The translations under genes and the position numbers were made by a program. A stretch of 64,000 bases of DNA, from assembly GCA_934631005.1 (NCBI GenBank), contig CAKTXA010000011.1:3747-67746 (forward strand), read 5' to 3'. The stretch is from an uncultured Oscillospiraceae bacterium (GTDB lineage: Bacteria > Bacillota > Clostridia > Oscillospirales > Oscillospiraceae). A model generated the notes under the pieces. That model worked only from the letters and a program-made list of their open reading frames with translations, had not been told where the DNA came from and ran no database searches. Within the stretch, counting starts at the first letter, position 1. Each line of letters opens with the position of its first letter. Shown here one piece after another: positions 8,396 through 17,849 of the stretch.

Positions 8396-8427
8396 TCACA
8401 AGAATAATTACAATGGAGGTAACAAAA

Positions 8428-9015
8428 ATGAAGAAGTTTGTATGCAAAGTCTGCGGTTACGTTTACGAGGGTGAGGAAGCGCCTGATTTTTGCCCCGTCT
8501 GCAAGGCCAAGAAGGAAATGTTCGAGGAGGTCAAGGGCGAGATGAAGCTGGCCGCTGAGCATGAGTACGGCATCTACGCCAAGACCGTCAAGAATAACCC
8601 CGACATCTCCGCCGAGGACAAGAAGTATATCTTCGATCAGCTCATGGCCAACTTCAACGGCGAGTGCGGCGAGGTCGGCATGTACCTGTGCATGGCACGC
8701 ATCGCGCACCGCGAGGGCTACCCCGAGATCGGCCTGTACTGGGAGAAGGCCGCCTTTGAAGAGGCGGAGCACGCCGCGAAGTTCGCCGAGCTGCTCGGCG
8801 AGGATCTGGAGGCGAACATGAAGGCCACCACGAAGGATAACCTCAAGTGGCGCGTGGACTGCGAATTCGGCGCCACCGCCGGCAAGTTCGAGCTGGCCGC
8901 CTGCGCCAAGAAGAACGGCCTGGACGCCATCCACGACACCGTCCACGAGATGGCGAGAGACGAGGCCCGTCACGGCCGCGCCCTCAAGGGCCTGCTGGAG
9001 CGGTACTTCAAGTAA
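8428..9015 (+). CDS. rbr: Reverse rubrerythrin (rubredoxin domain first, then diiron domain)
   Basis: A 195-residue NADH-peroxidase component that reduces hydrogen peroxide in anaerobes. Unlike classical rubrerythrin, the rubredoxin-like iron site comes first (CKVCGYVYEGEEAPDFCPVC, residues about 5-24). A ferritin-like four-helix diiron domain follows, with carboxylate/His motifs NGECGEVG, EEAEHA and EMARDEARH. This reversed order is the type known from clostridia, where it is strongly induced by oxygen and peroxide under PerR. GGAGG is 8 bases upstream of ATG 8428. It follows the PerR-like gene by 32 bases and shares its promoter. Confidence 0.92.
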   Translation: MKKFVCKVCGYVYEGEEAPDFCPVCKAKKEMFEEVKGEMKLAAEHEYGIYAKTVKNNPDISAEDKKYIFDQLMANFNGECGEVGMYLCMARIAHREGYPEIGLYWEKAAFEEAEHAAKFAELLGEDLEANMKATTKDNLKWRVDCEFGATAGKFELAACAKKNGLDAIHDTVHEMARDEARHGRALKGLLERYFK

Positions 9016-9033
9016 GCGCCGGAGGACGAGGCG

Positions 9034-9195
9034 ATGGAAAAATACGTCTGCGACATCTGCGGCTACGTCTACGACCCGGCAGTCGGCGACCCCGACAATG
9101 GCGTCGCCCCCGGCACCCCGTGGGAGGAAGTCCCCGAAGACTGGACCTGCCCCCTGTGCTCAGTCGGCAAGGATCAGTTCAGCCCGGAAGAATAA
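9034..9195 (+). CDS. rub: Rubredoxin
   Basis: A 53-residue electron carrier with one iron bound by four cysteines in the two standard knuckles, YVCDICGYVY and WTCPLCSVGKD, plus the conserved DPDNGVAPGTPW loop. It probably delivers electrons to the reverse rubrerythrin encoded 18 bases upstream. GGAGG precedes ATG 9034. A bidirectional terminator follows. The length is exactly that of stand-alone rubredoxins. Confidence 0.96.
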   Translation: MEKYVCDICGYVYDPAVGDPDNGVAPGTPWEEVPEDWTCPLCSVGKDQFSPEE

Positions 9196-9226
9196 AGCGG
9201 AAGCGGAGAAGGCTCCGTGCAAAAAT

Positions 9227-9260
9227 GCCCCGGAATGTCATACACATTCCGGGGCGCTTT
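9227..9260. terminator. Bidirectional terminator after rubredoxin
   Basis: A perfect 12 bp stem GCCCCGGAATGT / ACATTCCGGGGC (9227-9238 and 9244-9255) is flanked by AAAAA on the left and a T-rich run on the right, so it can stop the peroxide-defence operon and the convergent lipoprotein transcript. Confidence 0.85.
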
Positions 9261-9264
9261 TATC

Positions 9265-10587
9265 TTAATCGTATGAATTGGCGGTTGCGGCTGTATTGCT
9301 TCCGAGCTCCCAATTGAACTGCTCCCAGCCGGTTCCGTCCAACTGGACACGGCAATAATGATAATGGAAATTGCTATAATAAGCATAATACAGATACCCG
9401 TCGCCCGGATAATCCAACTGCACCGCGCCATCACTGTTAATATCTGTCAGCGTCCCATTCTGATAAAGTCTCAAGCCGGCCCCTAGTCCCGGAATCCAGT
9501 AGCTGTATACAAGGGTTTGTCCGTCCAGAACAAGCAATTCTCTGATGAGTCTATCTCTCGTCTTCCTAGCAGCTTCTTCTTCCGTAAATAGCTGAATCGG
9601 AAGCTCCTCTGGCAAATAGCTATTTTCAGGGCTGATACGGTACAATTTTTCATCGCATTCCGCCAGATAGGAGCCCGTTCCTGTCATGTCATCATAGAAA
9701 ACTTTCCTTATCGCCTGTAATGCTTCTGGTGCCACAATGGGTGCATCTGCTCCGTATTCGTAAATCAGCAGCACAGGGTTTCTCTGATCCTGACTGAAGT
9801 CCATCAGAAGCAGGCTCTTTTCATTATAGGAGCAAATAATCAGATTCATGCTGGAGCTAGTAGAGTAGGTCTGATATAACTCCGTCGCCACACCGGTGTC
9901 CAGCTGATAACAGTATAAAGTCGATGTAAAGTAGTACTCTTTCGCGCTGCGTCTTTCGCTCGTCATACAGGATAGATAAAGTTGATCACCTATTACCGCA
10001 AAGGTGTTGCGCTCACTATCATCCGTGGCCAGTATGTCTGTTATTCTTTCCAGGCCCGTTCCATCCGTCCTGAGACGCCACAACGAATTGATGTTATAAG
10101 GAGCATTGCCTTCTTCATCGGTTCTTATATATATCCATTCTCCGACGGCCTGAATTTCCAAAATTTTGTTACTCCCAGTAAAGTCTCGGTCAAGAAGGAC
10201 CTTGGCACTATCGACACCGCCGCCCAGCGGTATCTTTGCAAGCCGTTCTTGAGACGCCAGATAAATCGTATTTCCCTGCCTGATCGCGCTGTAAGACTCC
10301 TCTGCATCATCGCCAGTTCGAAGTCGGTGTACCGAGCGCGGATTCCAACTTTCACGTTCCTCTTCCGACGGCGCGTCAGTATTGTCTTCATTTACAAGCT
10401 CAACTTCCGCCGGTTCCGCTGCAGCTATTTCTTCCGGTTCCGCTGCGGCTGTCTCTTCCTCTCCACCCACACTTTCGACGCTTGCCTGTCCAAATTCTTC
10501 GGTCATAGGCGCTTCTTCGCTCTTTTCGCAGGCGCAGAGCAATATCGCCAAGAGCAGCGCCACTGCGCATACCAGTTTCTTTCTCAT
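9265..10587 (-). CDS. Putative lipoprotein with DUF5050-like repeat domain
   Basis: A 440-residue predicted lipoprotein. The signal peptide runs to the lipobox LCAC, then an acidic low-complexity linker (Glu/Ala/Pro rich) leads into a domain with repeated WRLRTDGT, YLASQERL and YCYQLDTG-like strands. That is the pattern of DUF5050/beta-propeller-like surface proteins of clostridia. No function is known. I choose ATG 10587, because AAGGAG is 7 bases upstream; the ATG at 10593 is only one base from it. Base composition is clearly lower in GC than the genes on both sides, which suggests recent acquisition together with the divergent XRE gene. Confidence 0.65.
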   Translation of the reverse strand: MRKKLVCAVALLLAILLCACEKSEEAPMTEEFGQASVESVGGEEETAAAEPEEIAAAEPAEVELVNEDNTDAPSEEERESWNPRSVHRLRTGDDAEESYSAIRQGNTIYLASQERLAKIPLGGGVDSAKVLLDRDFTGSNKILEIQAVGEWIYIRTDEEGNAPYNINSLWRLRTDGTGLERITDILATDDSERNTFAVIGDQLYLSCMTSERRSAKEYYFTSTLYCYQLDTGVATELYQTYSTSSSMNLIICSYNEKSLLLMDFSQDQRNPVLLIYEYGADAPIVAPEALQAIRKVFYDDMTGTGSYLAECDEKLYRISPENSYLPEELPIQLFTEEEAARKTRDRLIRELLVLDGQTLVYSYWIPGLGAGLRLYQNGTLTDINSDGAVQLDYPGDGYLYYAYYSNFHYHYCRVQLDGTGWEQFNWELGSNTAATANSYD

Positions 10588-10676
10588 GTCCATTCTCCTT
10601 CCTAAAATTAAGTGCCGTGCTTCCTGTTATTATGCCATCGTGCTTCCTTTTTGTCAAGCAAAACAGGAACTATAAT

Positions 10677-10698
10677 TCCTATATTGGGTAATATAGGA
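10677..10698. promoter_or_regulatory. Perfect palindrome overlapping the XRE ribosome binding site
   Basis: TCCTATATT (10677-10685), spacer GGGT, AATATAGGA (10690-10698): nine perfect base pairs. A TATAAT -10 box lies at 10671-10676, directly adjacent, and the right arm runs into the AGGAGG of the XRE gene. The position is ideal for autorepression by the XRE product. Confidence 0.55.
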
Positions 10699-10706
10699 GG
10701 AAAGTC

Positions 10707-11042
10707 ATGCTTCTCTTTGACACACAGCAAATCGGAAACCGGTTGCTTACCATCCGCAAAAGGCTTGGACTGACACAGGCGGAAGCCGCCGAACTCACAA
10801 ATCTCTCTGTTCGGGCTTATGCGGATATTGAACGCGGAAGCGTCAATATGCACGTGGACACTGTTCAAAAAATCTGCCACGCTTTCCACATTACGCCTGA
10901 TGAAATACTGACGGTTGATCATTCTCCGCTTGCGTCCCGGCAGGAGGCCTTGATCGAGCGGCTCAACACCTGCCGCCCAAAGGAGAAGGAAACGGCACTT
11001 GCCCTGCTGGCAACATATCTGCAATCCTTGACGCAGGAATAA
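10707..11042 (+). CDS. XRE-family helix-turn-helix transcriptional regulator
   Basis: A 111-residue protein with one Cro/C1-type helix-turn-helix (about residues 10-62: LLTIRKRLGLTQAEAAELTNLSV, then DIERGSVNM and ICHAFHITPDEIL). The C-terminal 45 residues are helical and likely dimerise. It is divergent from the lipoprotein at 9265 and shares its low GC content. AGGAGG is upstream of ATG 10707. A perfect palindrome overlaps the promoter and ribosome binding site, so autoregulation, and perhaps control of the lipoprotein, is likely. Confidence 0.88.
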   Translation: MLLFDTQQIGNRLLTIRKRLGLTQAEAAELTNLSVRAYADIERGSVNMHVDTVQKICHAFHITPDEILTVDHSPLASRQEALIERLNTCRPKEKETALALLATYLQSLTQE

Positions 11043-11126
11043 CTCCCGGAGATGTTGTGAAAAGCGCCCATTTGCATGGGGCGCGTGGTTTGTGGTACAC
11101 TACATCTATATAAAGGAGGATGCTTT

Positions 11127-11348
11127 ATGAACGAATATGAGCTGCTGATCGAGACCATCAACCCCTGCGGGGGCGAGGCGCACAGCAAGAAGGACTTTCT
11201 GGAGATCGAGGCCGCCAGTCCCGAGGCATACGTCGCGCAGAACGCGCACTATCCGGTGATCGACAGCGGCAAAAACGCCGCCGGCGACACCGTCATCACC
11301 ACCGGCGACGGCAAGGGCACGCTGGTGCGGTATACGTTTACGGAGTAA
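11127..11348 (+). CDS. Small conserved-looking hypothetical protein
   Basis: A 73-residue soluble acidic protein. I do not recognise a family. It begins with NEYELLIETINPCGG and has a pair of strands (DTVITTGDGKGTLVRYTFTE) at the C terminus. AAGGAGG lies 7 bases before ATG 11127, a strong ribosome binding site, which supports real expression. It stands alone between the XRE gene and a structured repeat, with no obvious partner. Confidence 0.6.
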   Translation: MNEYELLIETINPCGGEAHSKKDFLEIEAASPEAYVAQNAHYPVIDSGKNAAGDTVITTGDGKGTLVRYTFTE

Positions 11349-11374
11349 GGCAATCGCAGCTGCTCCCCCACTTC

Positions 11375-11700
11375 GTCGTAACGTAGGGGAGGGGCTCTGC
11401 CCCTCCCGCTGGTAGGCAGCTGTGGATTTTGCACGCACCGGCGGAAGGAATGCACCCCTTGGCTTCCCCTGGGGGAAGCTGGCTGCGGAGCGGCAGCGGA
11501 GCAGACTGATGAGGGTCGGGGAGCAGTTGCGTTTAGCTGAAACTGCAAAGCAAACCGTAAGTGCTCCCCGGCCCTCATCCGCCCCCTTCGGGGGCACCTT
11601 CCCCGAGGGGAAGGCAAGGCACTTCTGCAAATCGGCACTGCCACAAGAGAACGATAGTACGTACCGGCGGGAGGGGCAAGCCCCTCCCCTACATTACGAC
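11375..11700. repeat. Structured intergenic repeat, copy 2 (full length)
   Basis: A 326 bp element with terminal inverted repeats (11375-11412 and 11663-11700, GTCGTAACGTAGGGG... / ...CTACATTACGAC). It carries the same internal inverted pair around GGTCGGGGAGCA and TGCTCCCCGGCCC and the CCCCCTTCGGGGG hairpin seen in copy 1. It lies between the small hypothetical gene and the liv promoter. Beyond it (11705-11740) is an AT-rich tract of TTCACT units. No gene is visible in 11349-11844. Confidence 0.85.
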
Positions 11701-11844
11701 GAAATAATCACTTATTCACTATTCACTTTTACTTTTTACCTATCCTGCCCCTACGCCATCGTATATATAGATCTGCACGTCATCCTCGCCAAATTTCTTT
11801 TGTTCTGGCGGGGGAATTTTTTGTGGTTTTTTGAAAGAAAACTC

Positions 11845-11873
11845 TTGCATTTACTGGAACGAGCCGCTATAAT
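11845..11873 (+). promoter_or_regulatory. Promoter of the liv operon
   Basis: TTGCAT (11845-11850), a 17-base spacer and TATAAT (11868-11873) give a near-consensus vegetative promoter about 120 bases before livK. The leader contains the perfect palindrome GGCTGCC AT GGCAGCC (11961-11976), directly before the ribosome binding site, which may be an operator or a leader hairpin. Confidence 0.75.
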
Positions 11874-11992
11874 AGTGAACTATAAAAATGCTCTTGCCGT
11901 GAACACTCGTCCGTGCTGTGCGGACACTCCGGTGAGGACATCCACCCACCCGCAATTTGTGGCTGCCATGGCAGCCGAGAAGGAGGAAAACC

Positions 11993-13213
11993 ATGAAAAA
12001 GCTTCTTGTACTGATCCTTGTATGCGCGCTGGCGCTGAGCCTGCTGGCAGGCTGCGCGAGCAGCAAGCCCGCGGCTGACGCCTCTGCCGACGCATCCCAG
12101 CCCGCCGCCGCCGCCGAAAGTGGCAACAAAGTCGTAAGGATCGGCGTGTATGAGCCGCAGACCGGCGACAACGGCGCCGGCGGCAAGCAGGAGATCCTGG
12201 GTATGCAGTACGCCAACTACGTCCAGCCCACCGTGGAGATCGGCGGCGAGACGTATGACGTCAAGCTCGAGATCGTCGACAACCGCACCACCGCCGAAAA
12301 CGGCCCGTCCGCCGCGGCGGAGCTCGTGAACCGCGATGTGTCCGTCGTGCTCGGCTCCTACGGCTCCGGCGTGTCCATTGCCGGCGGCAAGGTCTTTGCC
12401 GAAGCGGGCGTGCCCGCCATCGGCGTCACCTGCACCAACCCGCAGGTCACCGCGGACTGCGATGTGTACTACCGCATCTGCTTCCTCGATCCGTTCCAGG
12501 GCACCGTTCTTGCCAACTACGCCTACAAAGAGCTGGGCGTGACCACCGCGTACACGCTCGCGATGCTCGGCTCCGACTATGACCAGGGTCTGGTCTACTA
12601 CTTCTCCGAGGCGTTCAAGGCGCTCGGCGGCACGGTCGTGTCCGAGGACTTCCCCGAGGGCAACGCCAACTTCGTCTCCTACATCAACAACGCCAAGAGC
12701 GCGGGCGCAGGCGTCATCTTCGCGCCGGTCTCCACGAACTACGCGCAGCTCATCATCGAGGCTGCCGGTGCGCAGAGCTTTGACGGCCACCTGCTCGGCT
12801 CCGACACGTGGGACAACAACATGGTCGTCGAGTCCGCCAAGGGCAAGGCCGTGAACGTGGAGATCACCACCTTCTATCAGGAGGGCGGCAACGCTGAGTT
12901 CGACTCCGGCATCAAGGAGTGGATGAACGCCAACGCCGATGCACTGACCAACAACGGCGGCAACGACATGGTCTCCGCCGTGACCGCGATGGGCTATGAC
13001 GCCTACTTCACCGCCCTCGAGGCGATCAAGGCCGCCGGCTCCGCCGCGCCCGCCGATGTGCTCAAGGCGCTGCCCGGCGTGAGCTACACGGGCGTTTCCG
13101 GCCTGATCGAATTTGACGACATCGGCGATGCCAAGCGTGACGCGGCGTACATCAAGGCCGCCGACACCGAAAGCGGCGTCTGGACGTTCGTCAAGGTCCA
13201 GGGCGTCGACTGA
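11993..13213 (+). CDS. livK: Branched-chain amino acid ABC transporter, substrate-binding lipoprotein
   Basis: A 406-residue lipoprotein with signal peptide and lipobox LAGC, an Ala/Ser-rich linker, then a Leu/Ile/Val-binding type I periplasmic fold (IGVYEPQTGDNGAGGKQEILGMQ, a DNRTTAENGPSAAAELV segment and later NFVSYINNAKSAGAGVIFAP). It captures branched-chain or related amino acids outside the membrane and feeds LivHM. Start ATG 11993 is preceded by AAGGAGG. It is the first gene of livKHMGF. A GC hairpin lies in the 174-base gap before livH, consistent with higher expression of the binding protein. Confidence 0.93.
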   Translation: MKKLLVLILVCALALSLLAGCASSKPAADASADASQPAAAAESGNKVVRIGVYEPQTGDNGAGGKQEILGMQYANYVQPTVEIGGETYDVKLEIVDNRTTAENGPSAAAELVNRDVSVVLGSYGSGVSIAGGKVFAEAGVPAIGVTCTNPQVTADCDVYYRICFLDPFQGTVLANYAYKELGVTTAYTLAMLGSDYDQGLVYYFSEAFKALGGTVVSEDFPEGNANFVSYINNAKSAGAGVIFAPVSTNYAQLIIEAAGAQSFDGHLLGSDTWDNNMVVESAKGKAVNVEITTFYQEGGNAEFDSGIKEWMNANADALTNNGGNDMVSAVTAMGYDAYFTALEAIKAAGSAAPADVLKALPGVSYTGVSGLIEFDDIGDAKRDAAYIKAADTESGVWTFVKVQGVD

Positions 13214-13239
13214 TCCGGCGCAGCTTCTGCATCATCTCC

Positions 13240-13267
13240 GGCATGGCGGGGTCCTCCCCGCCATGCC
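13240..13267 (+). other. Intercistronic hairpin between livK and livH
   Basis: A perfect 12 bp stem GGCATGGCGGGG / CCCCGCCATGCC closes a TCCT loop, with no T run after it. It is therefore unlikely to be a full terminator. It more likely protects the livK message 3' end or attenuates read-through, lowering permease levels relative to the binding protein. Confidence 0.6.
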
Positions 13268-13387
13268 GTCGCCCGTTCTGATACGCCGCCCGTTGAGAGG
13301 GGCAGACCGCAGATGCCTGTTTCTGTCAACGGCTGGCGTTTCTCAAAATGCACCATCGTCCTATAAAAAGAACTCTGGAGGTTCCTC

Positions 13388-14263
<876 letters not shown>

Positions 14264-14275
14264 GGAGGCGTGGAT

Positions 14276-15388
14276 ATGAAGAAAAATAACCGTCGCGAAA
14301 GCTTCATTCTCGCGCTGATCTTACTCATCGTGCTGGCGGCCGCCATTTTCCTCGACGCAAAGCTCCCCAGCTATCATATCGCCATCAAGGTCATCAAAAA
14401 GGCGTGCGTGTATTCGCTCGTCGCCGTGTCCATGAACCTGCTCAACGGCTTTACGGGCCTGTTCTCCCTCGGGCAGGCGGGCTTCATGCTGCTCGGCGCG
14501 TATGCCTACGCCATCCTCTCCATCCCCGTCGCCAAGCGCGCGGGCGTGTATCAGTATTTTGACGGCGGCATCGTCAAATTCTCCCTGCCGGAGGTCTTTT
14601 CCGGCATCTTCGGCGAGTCGGCCGGGCCGATCGTCGGGATGCTGATCGCGCTGCTCATCGGCGGCCTGATCGCGGGGCTCGTGGCCTATCTCATCGGCCT
14701 GCCCGTGCTGCGGCTGCGGTCGGATTACCTCGCCATCGCCACGCTCGGCTTTGCCGAAATTCTCCGCGCGCTCATCCAGTGGAGCGCCCTCGGCCCCCTC
14801 ACGAACGCCTCGAACCTGCTGCAGAACTATCCGGAGCTCGGCGGTGCAACGGCGTATCTGCTGCTGATCGCCGTGTTCATCGGAACGATCCTGCTGCTGG
14901 TCAACTCCACCTACGGCCGGGCGTTCAAGGCCATCCGCGACGATGAGGTCGCCGCCGAGGCCATGGGCATCAACCTTGCGCACCACAAGCGCACGGCGTT
15001 CATCATCTCGTCCTTCTTTGCCGGCATCGGCGGCGGGATGCTCGCGATGTACATGGGCACCGTGCAGGCGCTGTCGTTCAAGAGCGCCATGACGTATGAG
15101 ATCCTGCTCATCGTGGTCATCGGCGGCATCGGCTCCATCACCGGGTCGGTCCTCACGAGCTTTTTGTATGTGGCCAGCCTTGAGTGGCTGCTGCGCGGCC
15201 TTGACTCCGGCGAGTTCCTCGGCATCCAGGCCCCGGGCGTGTTCAAAAACGGCTTCCGCATGGCGGTCATCTCGGTCATCATCATGGTGGTCGTGCTGTT
15301 CTTCCGCAAGGGCATCATGGGCGACCGCGAGCTGACGGATCTGCTGCGCCGGCGCGGCGCGAGACGGAAAGGAGATCGTGTGGAATGA
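14276..15388 (+). CDS. livM: Branched-chain amino acid ABC transporter permease LivM
   Basis: A 370-residue permease with about ten membrane spans. Hallmarks are the NLLNGFTGLFSLGQAGFMLLGAY segment, LRLRSDYLAIATLGFAEILR, and the late VVIGGIGSITGSVLTSFLY loop that contacts the ATPases. I place the start at ATG 14276, because AAGGAGG at 14262-14268 is seven bases away; a GTG at 14270 would be one base away. The stop overlaps the livG start (ATGA). Confidence 0.95.
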   Translation: MKKNNRRESFILALILLIVLAAAIFLDAKLPSYHIAIKVIKKACVYSLVAVSMNLLNGFTGLFSLGQAGFMLLGAYAYAILSIPVAKRAGVYQYFDGGIVKFSLPEVFSGIFGESAGPIVGMLIALLIGGLIAGLVAYLIGLPVLRLRSDYLAIATLGFAEILRALIQWSALGPLTNASNLLQNYPELGGATAYLLLIAVFIGTILLLVNSTYGRAFKAIRDDEVAAEAMGINLAHHKRTAFIISSFFAGIGGGMLAMYMGTVQALSFKSAMTYEILLIVVIGGIGSITGSVLTSFLYVASLEWLLRGLDSGEFLGIQAPGVFKNGFRMAVISVIIMVVVLFFRKGIMGDRELTDLLRRRGARRKGDRVE

Positions 15389-16227
15389 AGCCTGTTCTGA
15401 AACTCGAAAATGTGACCATGCAGTTCGGCGGCGTCATCGCGGTCAACAACCTCTCGATGGAAATTGGCGAGGGCGAGATCGTGGCGCTCATCGGCCCGAA
15501 CGGCGCCGGAAAGACCACCGCCTTCAACTGCGTTACGGGCGTGTATGAGCCCACGAACGGCAAGATCAAATATAACGGCGAGGTCATCGCCGAAAACCAC
15601 CCGCGCGGCAAGATGAAGCGGCTGTACACGGGTGAGAACGCGGGGCTGTATACCCGCTCCGTCTCCCTCACGCCCGACGCCATCACGCGCCGCGGCATCG
15701 CGCGCACGTTCCAGAATATCCGGCTGTTCTCGTCCATGACGGCGTTTGAAAACGTTCTGACTGCCATGCACGTCCGCCGCACCAGCAATCTCTTCACCGC
15801 CACGTTCCGCCTGAACCGCAAGGAGGAGCAGGCGCAGCGCGAAAAGGCGCTGGAGCTGCTGCGGATCGTGGGCCTGGAACGCGAAAAGGACGAGCTGGCG
15901 ACCAGCCTGCCCTACGGCAAGCAGCGCCGTCTGGAGATCGCCCGCGCGCTGGCGACGCAGCCGAAGCTGCTGCTGCTGGATGAGCCCGCCGCGGGCATGA
16001 ACCCGCAGGAGACGGAGGAGCTGACGGCGTTCATCCGCCGCATCCGCGACGAATTCGGCCTGACGGTCTTTCTGATCGAGCATCACATGGATCTGGTCAT
16101 GGACATTTCCGACCGGATCTACGTCATCGACTTTGGCAAGCTGATCGCCGCGGGCGTCCCGGCGGAGATCCAGAACGATCAGCGCGTCATCGACGCATAT
16201 CTGGGGGTGGATGAAGAAGATGAATGA
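15385..16227 (+). CDS. livG: Branched-chain amino acid ABC transporter ATPase LivG
   Basis: A 280-residue cytoplasmic ATPase. Walker A is GPNGAGKT, the signature is in the LPYGKQRRLEIARAL form typical of LivG, and Walker B is LLLLDEPAAGMNPQE. The insertion of about 25 residues before TPDAITRRGIARTFQNIRLF is normal for this subfamily. It overlaps livM by four bases and livF by 17 bases, so translation is coupled. It works as a heterodimer with LivF. Confidence 0.95.
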   Translation: MKPVLKLENVTMQFGGVIAVNNLSMEIGEGEIVALIGPNGAGKTTAFNCVTGVYEPTNGKIKYNGEVIAENHPRGKMKRLYTGENAGLYTRSVSLTPDAITRRGIARTFQNIRLFSSMTAFENVLTAMHVRRTSNLFTATFRLNRKEEQAQREKALELLRIVGLEREKDELATSLPYGKQRRLEIARALATQPKLLLLDEPAAGMNPQETEELTAFIRRIRDEFGLTVFLIEHHMDLVMDISDRIYVIDFGKLIAAGVPAEIQNDQRVIDAYLGVDEEDE

Positions 16228-16945
16228 CCCGAGAAATATTCTGGAGATCCGCGGCCTCGTCGTGTCCTACGGCGGCATCGAGGCCGTGCGCGGCATTGAT
16301 CTGGACGTACCGAAGGGCAAGATCGTCACGCTCATCGGCTCCAACGGCGCAGGCAAATCCACCACGCTCAAAACCATCGCCGGGCTCGTGAAGCCCAGGA
16401 GCGGCACCGTGGAATTTGAGGGCGCGACGCTCACCGGCAAGTCGTCCGACTTCATCGTCTCACAGGGCGTTACGCTCGTGCCCGAGGGGCGGCGCGTGTT
16501 CGCGAACCTCACGGTGGAGGAAAATCTGCGCATCGGCGCGTATCTGCGCAAGGACAGCTTAAAGGACGATCTGGCGAATGTCTACAGCCTGTTCCCGCGG
16601 CTGAAAGAACGCGAATGGCAGCTGGCCGGTACGCTCTCCGGCGGCGAGCAGCAGATGCTCGCGGTGGGCCGCGCGCTCATGGCCCGCCCGAAGCTCATTA
16701 TGATGGACGAGCCGTCGCTGGGTCTGGCGCCGATCGTCGTGAAGGGCATTTTCGACATCATCCGCGAGATCAATAAACAGGGCATCACGGTGCTGCTCAT
16801 CGAGCAGAACGCCAACATGGCCCTCAAGGTCGCCGACCTTGCCTACGTCATCCAAAACGGTGCCATCCTCATGCAGGGCGCCGGCCAGGAGCTGCTGGAA
16901 AACGAGGAAGTCAAGGCTGCGTATCTGGGCAGCACGAAGAAATAA
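16211..16945 (+). CDS. livF: Branched-chain amino acid ABC transporter ATPase LivF
   Basis: A 244-residue ATPase with Walker A GSNGAGKST, signature LSGGEQQMLAVGRAL, Walker B LIMMDEPSLGLAP and the LivF-type VPEGRRVFANLTVEENL segment. Two starts are possible: ATG 16211 or ATG 16220; the purine-rich GGGGGTGG just upstream fits the second slightly better. A strong terminator follows at 16951. This closes a complete livKHMGF operon. Confidence 0.94.
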   Translation: MKKMNDPRNILEIRGLVVSYGGIEAVRGIDLDVPKGKIVTLIGSNGAGKSTTLKTIAGLVKPRSGTVEFEGATLTGKSSDFIVSQGVTLVPEGRRVFANLTVEENLRIGAYLRKDSLKDDLANVYSLFPRLKEREWQLAGTLSGGEQQMLAVGRALMARPKLIMMDEPSLGLAPIVVKGIFDIIREINKQGITVLLIEQNANMALKVADLAYVIQNGAILMQGAGQELLENEEVKAAYLGSTKK

Positions 16946-16950
16946 GATAT

Positions 16951-16983
16951 AAAAAAGACGTCCCAACGGGACGTCTTTTTTAC
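16951..16983 (+). terminator. Terminator of the liv operon
   Basis: AAAAAAGACGTCCC, loop AAC, GGGACGTCTTTTTT: a perfect 14 bp stem ending in seven T. Being symmetrical, it could also act on the other strand. Confidence 0.9.
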
Positions 16984-17000
16984 TGTTTATCCGCACAGCC

Positions 17001-17276
17001 CGCGCCGCCGTGCTTTTGGGGCAGTGCCGCTTTGCTGAGGGCCCATAGCTTCCCCTGGGGGAAGCTGTCGCCGTAGGCGACTGATGAGGGCCGGGGAGCA
17101 GTTACGTTTCGCTGCGCATACTAAGCTATTCATAAGTGCTCCCCGGCCCTCATCCGCCCCCTTCGGGGGCACCTTCCCCGAGGGGAAGGTAAGGGGTGCA
17201 TTCCGCTCGCTGGTGCGTGCAAAAGCCACAGTTGCCAACCAGCGGGAGGGGTAAGCCCCTCCCCTACATTATGATG
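17001..17276. repeat. Structured intergenic repeat, copy 3 (left end truncated)
   Basis: The internal inverted pair (GGCCGGGGAGCA ... TGCTCCCCGGCC), the CCCCCTTCGGGGG hairpin and the right terminal arm (ending CTACATTATGA) are present. The left terminal arm is missing; the element starts at the CGCGCCGCCG module. Here the first inner hairpin is the TCGCC...GGCGA variant instead of GGCTGCGGAGCG. It fills the gap between the liv terminator and the aldolase. Confidence 0.8.
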
Positions 17277-17279
17277 AAA

Positions 17280-17849
17280 TCAGTTCATCATCTTCGCGAT
17301 CCACAGGGCTTTTGCGGTATTTTCTGCGGCGCAGAGGAGGGCGGCGGCGTCTTCGAGGGTGGTGGAGGCGCTGACCGCGCCGTGGCCGCCGAGGAGGCAG
17401 ACGGGGCACTGCGCCAGCGCGTTTTCAATGCCCTGATGGATCTCATGCGTGCCGGGCCGCCCGTAGGGCAGGCACACCATGCGCGGGAAAAAGCCGCGGA
17501 TCGACGCCGTCTCCGGCACGACAAGGTCCTCATACCGCAGCGCATAGGCCGTAAGGTACGGGCAGTGGCTGTGCACCACGGCGCTGACATCCGGCCGCAC
17601 GCGGTAGATCGCCTCGTGCAGGAAAAACTCGCTCGAGCGGCGGCCGTTTCCGCCGATCTGCTCGCCCGACGCGTCCACCACGCAAATATCCTCCGGCGTG
17701 AGCAGCAGCTTCATCCGCCGCGAGGGCGTGATGAAAATATGCCCCGTCTCGCGGTCGATGGCGGACACATTGCCCTCAATGCCGGTCAAAAGCCCCTTCT
17801 GCTCCAGAATGGCGGCAAATTTTGCGACTTCTTCGGCGTAATTCATCAT
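17280..17849 (-). CDS. Class II aldolase/adducin family protein (fuculose-phosphate aldolase-like)
   Basis: A 189-residue zinc enzyme. The nucleophile/zinc motifs are clear: GNVSAIDRETGHIFITPS near the N terminus, the VVHSHCPYLTAYA HxH pair, and GGHGAVSASTTLEDA with the third His. Family members split sugar phosphates to dihydroxyacetone phosphate plus an aldehyde, or decarboxylate/epimerise related compounds. The length is a little shorter than FucA (about 215). GGAGG precedes ATG 17849. No sugar catabolic partner is adjacent, so the substrate is unknown. Confidence 0.85.
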   Translation of the reverse strand: MMNYAEEVAKFAAILEQKGLLTGIEGNVSAIDRETGHIFITPSRRMKLLLTPEDICVVDASGEQIGGNGRRSSEFFLHEAIYRVRPDVSAVVHSHCPYLTAYALRYEDLVVPETASIRGFFPRMVCLPYGRPGTHEIHQGIENALAQCPVCLLGGHGAVSASTTLEDAAALLCAAENTAKALWIAKMMN

